Origin: an uncultured Eubacteriales bacterium | Lineage (GTDB): Bacteria; Bacillota; Clostridia; Christensenellales; Aristaeellaceae | DNA length: 46,915 nucleotides | Direction: 5' to 3' | NCBI GenBank assembly: GCA_902781095.1 | Contig: CACZHW010000018.1 | Location: forward strand, 1 to 46,915 | Part shown: piece after piece, positions 23,959 to 32,620 of the stretch | Position numbering within the stretch: the first letter of the stretch is position 1 | Layout of the letters: the number at the start of each line of letters is the position of its first letter | Translations under genes and position numbers: made by a program | The notes under the pieces: generated by a model | Told to the model about the DNA's origin: nothing | Seen by the model: the letters and a program-made list of their open reading frames with translations, nothing else | Databases searched by the model: none

Positions 23959-24771
23959 TTGAGCAAGCTGACGATTCGCCCCATCAACACCGGTTTTGTG
24001 ACGATGATCCCCAAGCAGTACCTCTACCATCATTCCACGGTTGCCTTTTATCCGAACGCCTCCGATATCGAAGAAGAGTACCCCGTATACGCGTATCTCG
24101 TAGAGGGCGGGGACAAGCTCCTCCTTATCGATACAGGCATGGCTTATACGGAACGTGCCAGCAAATACCACCATCACGGCTCCCGTCAGCCGGAAGGGAT
24201 GTCCATCGTCGAGCAGCTGGAGAAGATCGGCTACAAACCGGAAGACGTTGATATCGTGGTCTTTACGCATCTCCACTGGGATCACTGCTTCTACATGGAG
24301 AAATTCACGAACGCGGAATTCTATGTCAACGAAAAAGAATACCGCTTCGCCATGGATCCGATCCCGCTGTACTATAAATCCTACGAAGCGCCCCAGCTGG
24401 GCATCACCCGCCCGTTCGAGGGCATCGAGATGAACCTCGTGAACGGTGAGACGGAAATCATGCCCGGCGTACGCGTCTTTGAGACACCCGGCCATTCCGT
24501 CGGACACCAGGCGGTGGAAGTCGACACCGCATGCGGCAAGTACATCTGCTGCGGCGACGCGGTATTCATCCTCGACAACTTGAAGCCCATCCCGGAGATC
24601 GGCTACGACATCACACCGCCCAACCGTTTCTCCAACATCGTGGAGACCTGGAAGAGCATCGAGCTCATCAAGGAGCGCGCGGAGAGCGAGGACAAGATCC
24701 TGACCTGCCATGACCGTTCCATGCTGGAGCGCGTCGCAAAGATGCCCGTCTTCGGCGTAAAGCCGGAGTGA
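23959..24771 (+). CDS. MBL-fold hydrolase, N-acyl-homoserine-lactonase-like
   Basis: This 270-residue protein starts with TTG, seven bases behind GGAGGG; the frame is open further upstream but only through the repeat-containing leader. It has the full HxHxDH motif (FTHLHWDHCF, His104, His106, Asp108, His109), ETPGHSVGHQ (third His ligand), CCGDAVFIL (bridging Asp) and a final TCHDRS (His). The YAYLVEGGDKLLLIDTGMAYT entry and overall length fit the AHL-lactonase/AttM branch of MBL enzymes. It may open a lactone intermediate of the imported compound, since it heads a catabolic operon and not a signalling locus. The substrate is unproven. Confidence 0.85.
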   Translation: MSKLTIRPINTGFVTMIPKQYLYHHSTVAFYPNASDIEEEYPVYAYLVEGGDKLLLIDTGMAYTERASKYHHHGSRQPEGMSIVEQLEKIGYKPEDVDIVVFTHLHWDHCFYMEKFTNAEFYVNEKEYRFAMDPIPLYYKSYEAPQLGITRPFEGIEMNLVNGETEIMPGVRVFETPGHSVGHQAVEVDTACGKYICCGDAVFILDNLKPIPEIGYDITPPNRFSNIVETWKSIELIKERAESEDKILTCHDRSMLERVAKMPVFGVKPE

Positions 24772-24793
24772 TCCGAAGGCCCGGAGGTATCAA

Positions 24794-26008
24794 ATGGCTG
24801 TAATCGCGATTGTAGCGTGCTGCGATACAAAGTATCACGAGATTGCTTTTACCAGGCAGCGGATCCTGGACAGCGGCAATGAGGCCCTGGTCGTGGATAT
24901 CGCAACCGGCCCGGACATCCGCTTTCAGGCCGACATTACCCGTGAAGCCGTCCTCGCAGCCGGCGGCTACACCTGGGAACAGGTGCACGCCATGCAGAAG
25001 AGTGACGCCATCTCCGCTATGACAGAGAGTATCTGCCGGATGATGGTAAAGCTCTACACAGAGAAGAAGATGGACGGCGTGCTGGGCATGGGCGGGCTGC
25101 AGAATACCGTCGTCTGCTCCGCGGCCTTCCGCAGGCTCCCTTACGGCTTCCCTAAGATGATCTGCTCCACCATCGCCAGCGGCTACCGGTACTTTGATAC
25201 GGTGGTCGGCGACAAGGATATCGCCATCATGCCCTCGATCGTCGACTTTGCGGGCATCAACCCCATCAACGAGGTCACCCTCGGCAACGCCATCAGCGCG
25301 CTGATCGGCATGGTGCAGTACGGCGGGCACCTCATCGATACAAAAGAGGATAAGTACATCGGAACGACGCTGATGGGCATCACCAACGACACGGTGATGC
25401 GCGCCGCAGATACCCTGGAAGCCCGCGGCTTCAAGACCATCAGCTTCCACTCCACAGGTATCGGCGGAAGGGTCATGGAAGAGCTGATCCGTGAAGGCGT
25501 CATCACAGCCGTCATGGACCTCTGCCTCCACGAGATGACAGCGGAATATCTGGGCAACATCGGCTACAGCCGCGGCGCGGAAAACCGCCTTACGGCAGCG
25601 GCCGAGATGGGGATCCCGGCGCTCATCTGTCCCGGCGGTATCGACTTTGCCTGCCTGGCCAGAGAGGATTTCCGGCCGGACGAGGAAGAACGCGGCTACG
25701 TATGGCACAACAAGGACCTGACCCATACCCGCATGCACGAGCATGAGATCCTGGACATCACCCGCACGATCGTGCAGCGGCTGAATAAATCGGCCGGAAA
25801 GACCGAAGTCATCCTGCCCATGGGCGGCCTGCGGACGCTGAGCCGCCCGGGTGAATTCTTCCATAAGCCGGAGACGATCCGCAAGATGAAGGAGATCTTT
25901 GAAACCGGGCTGAAGCCGGAAATCACCTTCAAGGCTTACGACCTCAATTTTGACGATCCGGCGTTCGCCGACATCTGCGCGGAAGAGATGGAAAAGCTCC
26001 TCTCCTGA
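24794..26008 (+). CDS. Tm-1-like ATP-binding protein (UPF0261)
   Basis: This 404-residue protein starts MAVIAIVACCDTKYHEIAFTRQRI, the UPF0261/Tm-1 opening, with GVLGMGGLQNTVVCSAAFRRLPYGFPKMICSTIASG as the ATP-binding N-terminal lobe, and FHSTGIGGRVMEELI and ICPGGIDFACL in the C-terminal lobe. The family is named after the tomato Tm-1 resistance protein; the bacterial reaction is not known to me. It sits between the lactonase-like gene and the aldolase, 22 bases after the former. ATP-dependent ligation or phosphorylation of a pathway intermediate is my inference. Confidence 0.88.
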   Translation: MAVIAIVACCDTKYHEIAFTRQRILDSGNEALVVDIATGPDIRFQADITREAVLAAGGYTWEQVHAMQKSDAISAMTESICRMMVKLYTEKKMDGVLGMGGLQNTVVCSAAFRRLPYGFPKMICSTIASGYRYFDTVVGDKDIAIMPSIVDFAGINPINEVTLGNAISALIGMVQYGGHLIDTKEDKYIGTTLMGITNDTVMRAADTLEARGFKTISFHSTGIGGRVMEELIREGVITAVMDLCLHEMTAEYLGNIGYSRGAENRLTAAAEMGIPALICPGGIDFACLAREDFRPDEEERGYVWHNKDLTHTRMHEHEILDITRTIVQRLNKSAGKTEVILPMGGLRTLSRPGEFFHKPETIRKMKEIFETGLKPEITFKAYDLNFDDPAFADICAEEMEKLLS

Positions 26009-26043
26009 ACCCCGGCGACAGAACCTGACTGGAGATGATCGAA

Positions 26044-26655
26044 ATGTGGACAGAGCAGTACGCCGATCTCATCCGGAGCATGGAGCACACCGCCCATAAG
26101 CTCTACCGGCTGCGCTATCAGATGAGCAACGGCGGAAACCTGAGCGTACGGATCCCCGGCGAAGACCTGATGATCGTAAAGAAGACGGACGTCGCCTTCG
26201 ACGAGGTCTCGGCCGATACACTGATCGTGACCGACTTTGACGGCAATGTGCGCGAAGGCAGCGGTAAGCCCTCCAAGGAAGCCCTGCTGCACGGCGCGAT
26301 CTATAAGACGATACCGAGAGCCGGCGCGATCATGCACTGCCATTCCCCCTACGCAACGGCATGGGCAGCCGCCCATGACAGTCTGGACTTCTCCACCCAC
26401 CACGCGGCCCTGAAGTTCCACGGAGTTGTCCCCGTCTTTGACACACACTCTTATGCCGTACCGAAAGAATACTTTCCGGAGATCACGGCCTTCCTTGCGG
26501 AGCATGACGGAACAAACGGTTTCCTTTTGCGCGGTCACGGCCAGGTAACGCTCGCTTCCGATATCCGAATGGCAACCTATCTGGCAGAGCTAATGGAGGA
26601 GACGGCACAGATTTCCATACTGAGCGCCGCGGCTGAAAAATCTGCTTCCCTGTAA
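26044..26655 (+). CDS. class II aldolase/adducin-family enzyme
   Basis: This 203-residue enzyme has the fuculose-aldolase fold signatures: MSNGGNLSVRIPGEDLMIVKKTDVAFDEV, the catalytic-acid region GKPSKEALLHGAIYK, the zinc ligands MHCHSPYATAWAA, and LRGHGQVTLASDI with the third His. The ATG at 26044 has GGAG nine bases upstream; an ATG three codons earlier abuts it and was not used. Relatives cleave or decarboxylate phosphorylated sugar acids, or act on L-fuculose or ribulose phosphates. In this operon it would cut an intermediate made by the preceding two enzymes. Confidence 0.88.
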   Translation: MWTEQYADLIRSMEHTAHKLYRLRYQMSNGGNLSVRIPGEDLMIVKKTDVAFDEVSADTLIVTDFDGNVREGSGKPSKEALLHGAIYKTIPRAGAIMHCHSPYATAWAAAHDSLDFSTHHAALKFHGVVPVFDTHSYAVPKEYFPEITAFLAEHDGTNGFLLRGHGQVTLASDIRMATYLAELMEETAQISILSAAAEKSASL

Positions 26656-26722
26656 TTCCGTGTTTTAACTCTGTTCCCCGTGACCTGTTAAGGTCAATCA
26701 AATATTTCAAGGAGGAAAGACC

Positions 26723-27805
26723 ATGAAGAACTCAAAGAAACTCGCGACCCTCGTCCTGGCCGTACTGCTGATGGCGGTACTGTGCAGCAGCGCCTTTGCG
26801 GCTGGAAAGAAGATCACCCTCCGCATCGGCTCCGGCCACTCTGAGACAAACCCGTGGATTGCAGCGCTGGAAGACTACTTTGTGCCGACCGTCAGCGAGC
26901 GCGTTGCCGCTGAGACCGATTACGAAATCGAGTGGATCAAATCCTACGGCGGTTCCGTCATCACGCTGCAGAACGAGCTGCAGGGCATCCAGGACGGCCT
27001 GGTCGACGTCGGCTGCATGATCCTGGTCTTCGAGGCTTCCCGCCTGCCGCTGCAGACCATGGTTTACACCATGCCCTTCTCCTGCTCCGACCCCAACGTC
27101 GTGGCAAAGGTCGTCCGTCAGATCTATGCCGAGTTCCCGGAGTTCACCACGGACTACGAGACAAAGTACAACCAGAAGTTCATTGGCGTCGGCGTATCCG
27201 ATCCGTACGGTCTCTACAGCACCAAGCAGATCAAATCCCTTGAGGACGTCAATGGCATGAAGATCGGCGCCGCCGGCATCAACCTCCAGTGGCTCGAAGG
27301 CTCCGGCGCGGTCGGACTGCAGACCTCCCTCAACGATACCTATCAGAACCTCCAGACCAACGTCTGCCAGGCGACCATTCAGCCCACGCATTCCTGCGTC
27401 AACCTGAAGGTATACGAGGTTGCCCCGTACTATCTGGACGCCAACTTCAACTGTGTGCCCTTCAACGCGATCACCGTCAACAAGGACACCTGGGACACCC
27501 TGCCTGAGGAAGTGCAGAAGATTCTCTCCGAGGTCGGCGACTCCTACCTCGAGTATGAAGCCGATTACATCTCCAAGGTTCATGAGAAAGACCTCGAGGA
27601 CATGGTCGCCCTGGGCTGCACCATCGATACGCTGAGCTTCGAGGAGCAGCAGAAGTGGGCTGCTTCCCTGCCGGACATCGTCAACAACCTCGTGAAGACA
27701 CTGGATGCCGCCGGCTACAAGGGCAGCGACATCGTCTCCCGCTACTACGAGCTGCTGGCTGCTGAGGGTGTGCCGATGGTCCGTGAATGGGATCTGGGCA
27801 AGTAA
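26723..27805 (+). CDS. dctP: TRAP transporter solute-binding protein, DctP family
   Basis: This 360-residue receptor has a signal peptide ending SSAFA-A. It begins ITLRIGSGHSETNPWIAALEDYFVPTV, and has FGASV-class features including GGSVITLQNELQGIQDGLVDVG and SLEDVNGMKIGAAG, where DctP proteins carry the conserved carboxylate-binding Arg region in modified form. GGAGG precedes the ATG. It opens the dctPQM set in the middle of the operon and is expected to bind an organic or sugar acid. No lipobox is seen, so it is either released or held by the membrane partner. Confidence 0.9.
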   Translation: MKNSKKLATLVLAVLLMAVLCSSAFAAGKKITLRIGSGHSETNPWIAALEDYFVPTVSERVAAETDYEIEWIKSYGGSVITLQNELQGIQDGLVDVGCMILVFEASRLPLQTMVYTMPFSCSDPNVVAKVVRQIYAEFPEFTTDYETKYNQKFIGVGVSDPYGLYSTKQIKSLEDVNGMKIGAAGINLQWLEGSGAVGLQTSLNDTYQNLQTNVCQATIQPTHSCVNLKVYEVAPYYLDANFNCVPFNAITVNKDTWDTLPEEVQKILSEVGDSYLEYEADYISKVHEKDLEDMVALGCTIDTLSFEEQQKWAASLPDIVNNLVKTLDAAGYKGSDIVSRYYELLAAEGVPMVREWDLGK

Positions 27806-27893
27806 TTCCTTAAGCCATTGACACATGGCGGAAGGCCGCGCCGCAAAGGTGCGGCCTCCTGCCAAAGGATCTACACAGATGAGAGGAACGTTC

Positions 27894-28445
27894 ATGAAAA
27901 CTTGGAGAAAAATAGATCATGCGCTTGAAAGCTTTCTGGCTCTCATGGCTATTTTTGCTTCCGCGCTTGTGTTTGTCATCATGCTGATCATCGTGGTAGA
28001 CGTACTGAGCAGGCTGCTGTTCAATCATCCGTTTGCCGGCGTCGCGGAAATCGTCAGCATGATGATCATCATCTTCACATTCCTCGTTCTCCCGCACGTT
28101 ACGGCGAGAAACGGGCATGTGCGCACCACTATGCTCTACGACAAGGTGGGCAGAAACGGAAAGCTCGTCATCGATCTTATCGCATCCATTCTCGGCGTGC
28201 TGGTCTATGCCTTCATCATCCGGGCCAGCTGGAAGGGATTCATGAACGCGATCAATATCGGTGAAGCAGAAATCGCCGGTTTTGTGCAGATTCCGACGGC
28301 TCCCGGCCGGTTCTGCATCATCTTCGGGTGTATCTTTATGATTCTGGAGCAGGTCAACAAGGCCGTAAAGTACGGTTATTCCCTGTTTACCGGGAAAGAC
28401 TACGACAAGGCCGGGATGACGGACGAAGGAGGGCAGCTGGGATGA
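27894..28445 (+). CDS. dctQ: TRAP transporter small permease, DctQ family
   Basis: This 183-residue membrane protein has four helices: ALMAIFASALVFVIMLIIVVDVLSRL, AEIVSMMIIIFTFLVLPHVTA, LVIDLIASILGVLVYAFIIRASW and FCIIFGCIFMILEQV. The ATG at 27894 follows GAGAGG by seven bases, better than the earlier in-frame ATG at 27825. Its stop overlaps dctM (ATGA), the usual QM coupling. Function: small subunit of the tripartite importer. Confidence 0.9.
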   Translation: MKTWRKIDHALESFLALMAIFASALVFVIMLIIVVDVLSRLLFNHPFAGVAEIVSMMIIIFTFLVLPHVTARNGHVRTTMLYDKVGRNGKLVIDLIASILGVLVYAFIIRASWKGFMNAINIGEAEIAGFVQIPTAPGRFCIIFGCIFMILEQVNKAVKYGYSLFTGKDYDKAGMTDEGGQLG

Positions 28446-29770
28446 GTATCGGATTTATCGCTACGCTTTCGCTGATTCTCCTCCTCGTGCTGATTTTCAG
28501 CGGCGTACATCTGTGCACGTCTCTGATGTTCACCAGCGTCATCGGCGTATGGCTGACGACAGGCCGCTTCGCAACGGCCATGAACGTGCTGGCGCAGTCC
28601 GCATGGGGTGCTGTGCGCTCCTATATGTTCGGCGTCATACCTCTGTTCGTGCTGATGGGCATGTTCGCCAACATGTCCGGCGCCAGCAGGGACCTGTATG
28701 ACGCGGCCAGCCTGCTGATGAAGCGGCTGCGCGGCGGCGTTGCCATCGCGACGGTCGTTGCCAACGCCATCTTTGCGGCCATCACGGGCGTCACCGTTGC
28801 CTCTGCGACAATCTTTACGCAGATCGCCCTGCCGCAGATGACCCGTCTCAATTATAAGAGAAAGTTCTCTCTGGGCACCATCGCGGGTTCTGCCATCCTG
28901 GGCATGCTGATTCCGCCCAGCCTCCTCATGATCGTCTACGGTGCGCAGGCGGACGTTTCCATCGGCAAGCTCTTCGTCGCCGCGATCGGCCCGGGTCTGC
29001 TGATGACCCTCGCCTTTATCATCACCATCCGCATCATTGCCGTTCTGAAGCCGGATTGGATTCCGCAGGCTGAGTCGCTTACGGAAGATGAGAAACGGAA
29101 TTATTGGAAGATTGTCCTGAAGCCCTGGCCGATTGTCCTGCTGATTGTCGTTTCCCTCGGCGGTATCTGGGGCGGCTTCTTCACACCCACCGAAGCCGGC
29201 GGCGTCGGCGCCTTCGGTGCCTTCCTGCTGGTCATCTTCAAGCGGAAGTTCAACTGGAAGGATTTCCGAAACACCATGCTGAACGCAGGCCAGACGGCCG
29301 GCAGCGTACTGATCCTCATGATTTCCGCCTCCACGTATTCCAAGATGCTGTCCATGTGCGGCATCATCAACCTGCTCAGCAGCTTCGTTACCGGCCTCAA
29401 TGTCGCGCCCGTGTTCGTCGTGCTGATTTTTATCCTCATCTTGATGGTTCTTGGCTGCATTCTGGATTCGACCTCCATCATCCTGCTTACCAGCCCACTG
29501 ATGGTGCCGATTCTCCGGAATATGGGCTACGATCTGGTCTGGTGGGGCATCGTCATGATCATCGCCATCGAGACCGGCATGATCACACCGCCCTTCGGTA
29601 TGAACGTGTTTGCCGTAAAGTCCACGCTTTCCAATATGAAGGGCATGAATGACATCACGGTAGGTGAAATCTTCTCCGGCTCCATGCCGTACCTCATTGC
29701 CATGATCATCGTCGATCTCATGTGCATCTTCATCCCGGCAGTCGTCACCTTCTTCCCCAGTATCATGTAA
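28442..29770 (+). CDS. dctM: TRAP transporter large permease, DctM family
   Basis: This 442-residue protein of about 12 helices starts MSIGFIATLSLILLLVLIF at an ATG overlapping the dctQ stop, behind GGAGGG. DctM signatures present are VVANAIFAAITGVTVASATIF, AGSAILGMLIPPSLLMIVYG, FFTPTEAGGVGAFG, DSTSIILLTSPLMVPI and ETGMITPPFGMNVFAVK. It forms the ion-coupled channel of the importer with DctQ and takes substrate from DctP. Confidence 0.93.
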   Translation: MSIGFIATLSLILLLVLIFSGVHLCTSLMFTSVIGVWLTTGRFATAMNVLAQSAWGAVRSYMFGVIPLFVLMGMFANMSGASRDLYDAASLLMKRLRGGVAIATVVANAIFAAITGVTVASATIFTQIALPQMTRLNYKRKFSLGTIAGSAILGMLIPPSLLMIVYGAQADVSIGKLFVAAIGPGLLMTLAFIITIRIIAVLKPDWIPQAESLTEDEKRNYWKIVLKPWPIVLLIVVSLGGIWGGFFTPTEAGGVGAFGAFLLVIFKRKFNWKDFRNTMLNAGQTAGSVLILMISASTYSKMLSMCGIINLLSSFVTGLNVAPVFVVLIFILILMVLGCILDSTSIILLTSPLMVPILRNMGYDLVWWGIVMIIAIETGMITPPFGMNVFAVKSTLSNMKGMNDITVGEIFSGSMPYLIAMIIVDLMCIFIPAVVTFFPSIM

Positions 29771-29773
29771 CAA

Positions 29774-29789
29774 AAGGGCATCAGCCCTT
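29774..29789 (+). terminator. short hairpin after dctM
   Basis: AAGGGC-ATCA-GCCCTT without a T run. It is probably a weak processing or attenuation stem, not a full stop, since the hydrolase gene follows in the same direction. Confidence 0.4.
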
Positions 29790-29815
29790 CAATAAGCAAT
29801 GAAAGGGGTATCCAC

Positions 29816-30460
29816 ATGTCTGAATTCAAGTTCCCGAAAGACAAAACCGCTATCGTCCTGATTGAGCCGCAGAACGACTTCCTCACCGAGGGCGGCACAA
29901 TGTATGCGCACATCAAGGAGCAGCTCGCGGATCGCCATGTCATCGCCAACCTGCAGAATCTGCTCGACGGTGCCCGCAAAGCCGGCATCAAGATTTTCTA
30001 CTGCCCCTTCCATCCGTTTGATGCAGGCTTCCCGGAGCTCAAAAAGGGCGGTCCCGGCTGCGAAGGCCTGCGTGGTCTGGAGATGGACATGGAAGCCGAC
30101 TGGGGCACCGGCGCCTGGCTGCGCGGCACCCCCGGCCCGGAAATCATCAAGGAACTGACACCGCAGAAGGGCGACATCGTCGTCGAAGGCAAGAAAACCC
30201 TGGATGCTTTCCATTCCACCGGTCTCAACTACTACCTGCGCGCCAACGAGATTGAGTATGTCGCCTTCACCGGCTTCCATACCGACTGGTGCGTCGAGTC
30301 CAGCGCTCGCTCCGCGTATGACCTCGGTTTCCGCGTCATTGTCATCGGCGACTGCACCGCGACCGACACGCAGGAAGAGCAGGACTTCTGCGAGAAGTGG
30401 ATCTTCCCCAAGATTGGAAAGGTCATGGGCTACGAGACCTTCCTGGAGTCCCTTGTCTGA
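29816..30460 (+). CDS. isochorismatase-like cysteine hydrolase
   Basis: This 214-residue cytosolic enzyme carries the family triad: Asp in VLIEPQNDFL (about residue 22), Lys in VVEGKKTLDAFHST and Cys in FHTDWCVESSARSAYDLGF. Relatives hydrolyse C-N bonds (nicotinamide, N-carbamoylsarcosine, ureidoacrylate, biuret) or isochorismate. GAAAGGGG precedes the ATG. It ends the catabolic operon, so the imported substrate or an intermediate may carry an amide or carbamoyl group. The usual cis-peptide before the Cys region reads FTGFHTDWC and not the common GxxTxxC, so the substrate is not predictable. Confidence 0.88.
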   Translation: MSEFKFPKDKTAIVLIEPQNDFLTEGGTMYAHIKEQLADRHVIANLQNLLDGARKAGIKIFYCPFHPFDAGFPELKKGGPGCEGLRGLEMDMEADWGTGAWLRGTPGPEIIKELTPQKGDIVVEGKKTLDAFHSTGLNYYLRANEIEYVAFTGFHTDWCVESSARSAYDLGFRVIVIGDCTATDTQEEQDFCEKWIFPKIGKVMGYETFLESLV

Positions 30461-30491
30461 TATCATCTGTTAAAATATACAGCTAATAAGC

Positions 30492-30540
30492 CATCGCCCT
30501 CCCGCTTCATTGCGAAACGGGAGGGCGATGTCCTTTATTC
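30492..30540. terminator. bidirectional terminator
   Basis: CATCGCCCTCCCG/CGGGAGGGCGATG, 13 perfect pairs with a T-rich 3' side. It lies between the convergent hydrolase and tetR genes. Confidence 0.88.
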
Positions 30541-30548
30541 TGTTTTCC

Positions 30549-31151
30549 TTACGCTTCTTTTTTCAGGTGCGGGATGATGCCGCGCATGATGCAGCGCTCC
30601 GCCAGCAGCGCCACCTTCTCGGCCGGCTGGTCGCAATCCGCCGACAGCCAGTAGCGGACTATCCCCAGAATGCCGGAGGCCGCAAAGGAGTAGCGGTACT
30701 CAAATTCCTCGTCGCTGATGTTCAGGGTCTTTGGCCACTGCTCCCGGCACTTTTCCTTGATCAGCAGGAGAATCTTCTGCAGGAAGGCCTCGTCGCCGTT
30801 CTCCCCCAGGAAGACGCGGCAGAGGTCCTTGTTCTCCCGGATAAAGACAAAAAAGTCCTGCAGGCCGTTCCGGATCCGTTTATCCTCTTTCTCTTCCCTG
30901 GCGGCGTCCAGCATCTCCACCAGGCGCCTGTAATATTCTTCCTCGATCTTCTCCACCATGTCGTAGATGTCCCGGTAGTAGAGATAGAACGTCCCGCGGT
31001 TGATGTCGATGAGGTTCGTCAGCTCCCTCACGGTAATCTCCCGGATGGGTTTTTTCTCCAGCAGCTGAACCAGGCCCTGCTCCAGCAGCGCGCGCGTTCT
31101 GCGCACGCGGCGGTCCTCACGCTTGCCTACGGCGGCTCTTCTCTCTTCCAT
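30549..31151 (-). CDS. TetR-family regulator (DhaS/TetR_C_8 type)
   Basis: This 200-residue protein has an N-terminal helix-turn-helix (RRTRALLEQGLVQLLEKKPIREITVRELTNLIDINRGTFYLYYRDIYDMVEKI) and a helical C-terminal domain of the TetR_C_8 type (IRNGLQDFFVFIRENKDLCRVFLGENGD, GILGIVRYWLSADCDQPAEKVALL). The palindrome in its own promoter at 31237-31252 predicts tight autorepression. It does not share a direction with either neighbour, so its other targets may be elsewhere. The ligand is unknown. Confidence 0.9.
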   Translation of the reverse strand: MEERRAAVGKREDRRVRRTRALLEQGLVQLLEKKPIREITVRELTNLIDINRGTFYLYYRDIYDMVEKIEEEYYRRLVEMLDAAREEKEDKRIRNGLQDFFVFIRENKDLCRVFLGENGDEAFLQKILLLIKEKCREQWPKTLNISDEEFEYRYSFAASGILGIVRYWLSADCDQPAEKVALLAERCIMRGIIPHLKKEA

Positions 31152-31231
31152 ACAGTCACTCCCTCCCGGCCGGTGAGCCCGATCCGCATTCCTGATCTGC
31201 AGCAGGGCCGGCCGTCAATCCAATCCTGCTT

Positions 31232-31260
31232 ATTATATTGACAATTGTCAATTATGTCAA
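31232..31260 (-). promoter_or_regulatory. consensus promoter with a 16-bp palindromic operator in the spacer
   Basis: On the minus strand TTGACA, 17 bases, TATAAT: a full sigma-A consensus. ATTGACAATTGTCAAT (31237-31252) is a perfect palindrome that fills the spacer. A strong promoter fully occluded by its operator suits TetR autoregulation. Confidence 0.9.
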
Positions 31261-31314
31261 CAATGATCCATAATCAGACACAATGTCCATTATCATCCAC
31301 ATTCGGACGCTGCT

Positions 31315-32034
31315 TTACGCACCGAGCGGCTTTTTGGCCGGCAGACCCGCACGCCTGGGATAAATGCCGGGCGTATTTTTGATTTTATCGGTGATGAGCA
31401 GCACGTGGCCCCATTCCGGCCGGCCGGGTACGGGCGCGGGAACCGGCTCCCGCAGGGCGCCGCCCAGCAGGAACGCCGCACGTTTGGCCTGCTGCCATTC
31501 CTCCGCGGCGCCCGGACCCTTCCACGCGACGGCGATGCCCCCCGTCCGGACGAAGGGCAGCGTCAGCTCCTGCAGCACGGCGGAGCCCGCCACCGCCCGG
31601 GAGAGCGCCGCGTCATACGTCTCACGGTGCTCCCGCATCCTGCCCGCGTCCTCCGCCCGCGCGTGGAGCGTCTCAGCCGAAAGGCCCAGGCGCGCCAGTG
31701 CGTCCTGCAGGAAAGCGATGCGCTTTTGCAGCGCATCCAGAAAGGTCATCCGAAGGTCCGGCCGCAGGATCAGCAGCGGCATGCCGGGAAACCCGGCCCC
31801 CGTTCCAACGTCGATGACCTTCGCACCCTGGCCCAGCAGGCCCATGGCCAGCGGCGCGGCGCTGTCCAGATCGTGGCGGTCCACCCGCTCGTCCTCCTCC
31901 AGCACCGCGGTCAGGTCCATCTTCCGGTTGTATTCGTCCAGTATAGCGTGGAAGGCTTCAAATCGCTCCACTGCCGTCTCGTCCGCGGCAATGCCCAGCG
32001 CATCCAGCCCGCGCAGCAGTCTTTCCCGGTTCAT
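31315..32034 (-). CDS. rsmG: 16S rRNA (guanine-527-N7)-methyltransferase RsmG
   Basis: This 239-residue enzyme methylates G527 of 16S rRNA with SAM. Visible motifs are FEAFHAILDEYNRKMDLTAV, HDLDSAAPLA, KVIDVGTGAGFPGMPLLI, FLDALQKRIAFLQDAL and YDAALSRAVAG. The ATG overlaps the stop of the YdcF-like gene (ATGA). It is last of the minus-strand operon helicase-radC-ydcF-rsmG. In many Firmicutes it sits with mnmG near the origin; here it does not, so this is a relocated context. Confidence 0.95.
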   Translation of the reverse strand: MNRERLLRGLDALGIAADETAVERFEAFHAILDEYNRKMDLTAVLEEDERVDRHDLDSAAPLAMGLLGQGAKVIDVGTGAGFPGMPLLILRPDLRMTFLDALQKRIAFLQDALARLGLSAETLHARAEDAGRMREHRETYDAALSRAVAGSAVLQELTLPFVRTGGIAVAWKGPGAAEEWQQAKRAAFLLGGALREPVPAPVPGRPEWGHVLLITDKIKNTPGIYPRRAGLPAKKPLGA

Positions 32035-32603
32035 TTTTCCAGCCCCCAGCTCTCCCACAGGAATTTGAGCCAGCTGAGGCCCTCCCGCAGGTGGTTTTTG
32101 ATGAAATACTCCGGCTTGCTCTCCGAGCCCCTTCCGCAGGCCTCGATGCCGACCTGGCGCGCCAGCGCCAGCGCGCGCGGTACGTGGTAGTCGCTGGTGA
32201 CGATCAGCGCACGGCTGCAGTCGCGCGTCTCCATCAGCGCCTTCGCGTTGATCAGGTTCTCCCGCGTATTGACGGAAGCCGTTTCGGCCAGGACGTCCAC
32301 CTCCCGGCAGCCCTTTTCGATCAGCCACGCGCGCATGACATCCCCTTCCGCCGCCGGCTCGTTGACCCCGCGACCGCCGCAGCAGATGACGGGCCTGGCG
32401 CTTTCCTGATAGGCCCGGAGCGCGACGCCGAGCCTGCGCTCCAGCGCGATGCTTGGGTTCCCGTCCTCTTTGACCTGCGCGCCCAGCACAAGGATGACGT
32501 CCGCGTCCCCCTCCGGCGGCAGATGCGTCTCCATCCAGTAGACGCCGAGAATGAGCGCCAGCGCCGCCAGCAGCCCGGCGATGACGATTGCCGACAGGAA
32601 CAT
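32031..32603 (-). CDS. YdcF/DUF218-family membrane-anchored protein
   Basis: This 190-residue protein has an N-terminal membrane helix (FLSAIVIAGLLAALALILGVYW) and a DUF218 domain: DADVILVLGAQVKEDGNPSIALERRLGVAL, CCGGRGVNEPAAEGDVMRAWLIEKG, EDTASVNT-like ETASVNTRENL, and VTSDYHVPRALALARQVG. The family includes E. coli SanA and YdcF, linked to envelope integrity. AAAGGAGG six bases upstream picks the ATG at 32603; an earlier ATG at 32642 lies inside radC and has no ribosome site. Confidence 0.88.
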   Translation of the reverse strand: MFLSAIVIAGLLAALALILGVYWMETHLPPEGDADVILVLGAQVKEDGNPSIALERRLGVALRAYQESARPVICCGGRGVNEPAAEGDVMRAWLIEKGCREVDVLAETASVNTRENLINAKALMETRDCSRALIVTSDYHVPRALALARQVGIEACGRGSESKPEYFIKNHLREGLSWLKFLWESWGLEK

Positions 32604-32620
32604 GCCGATCCTCCTTTTCT

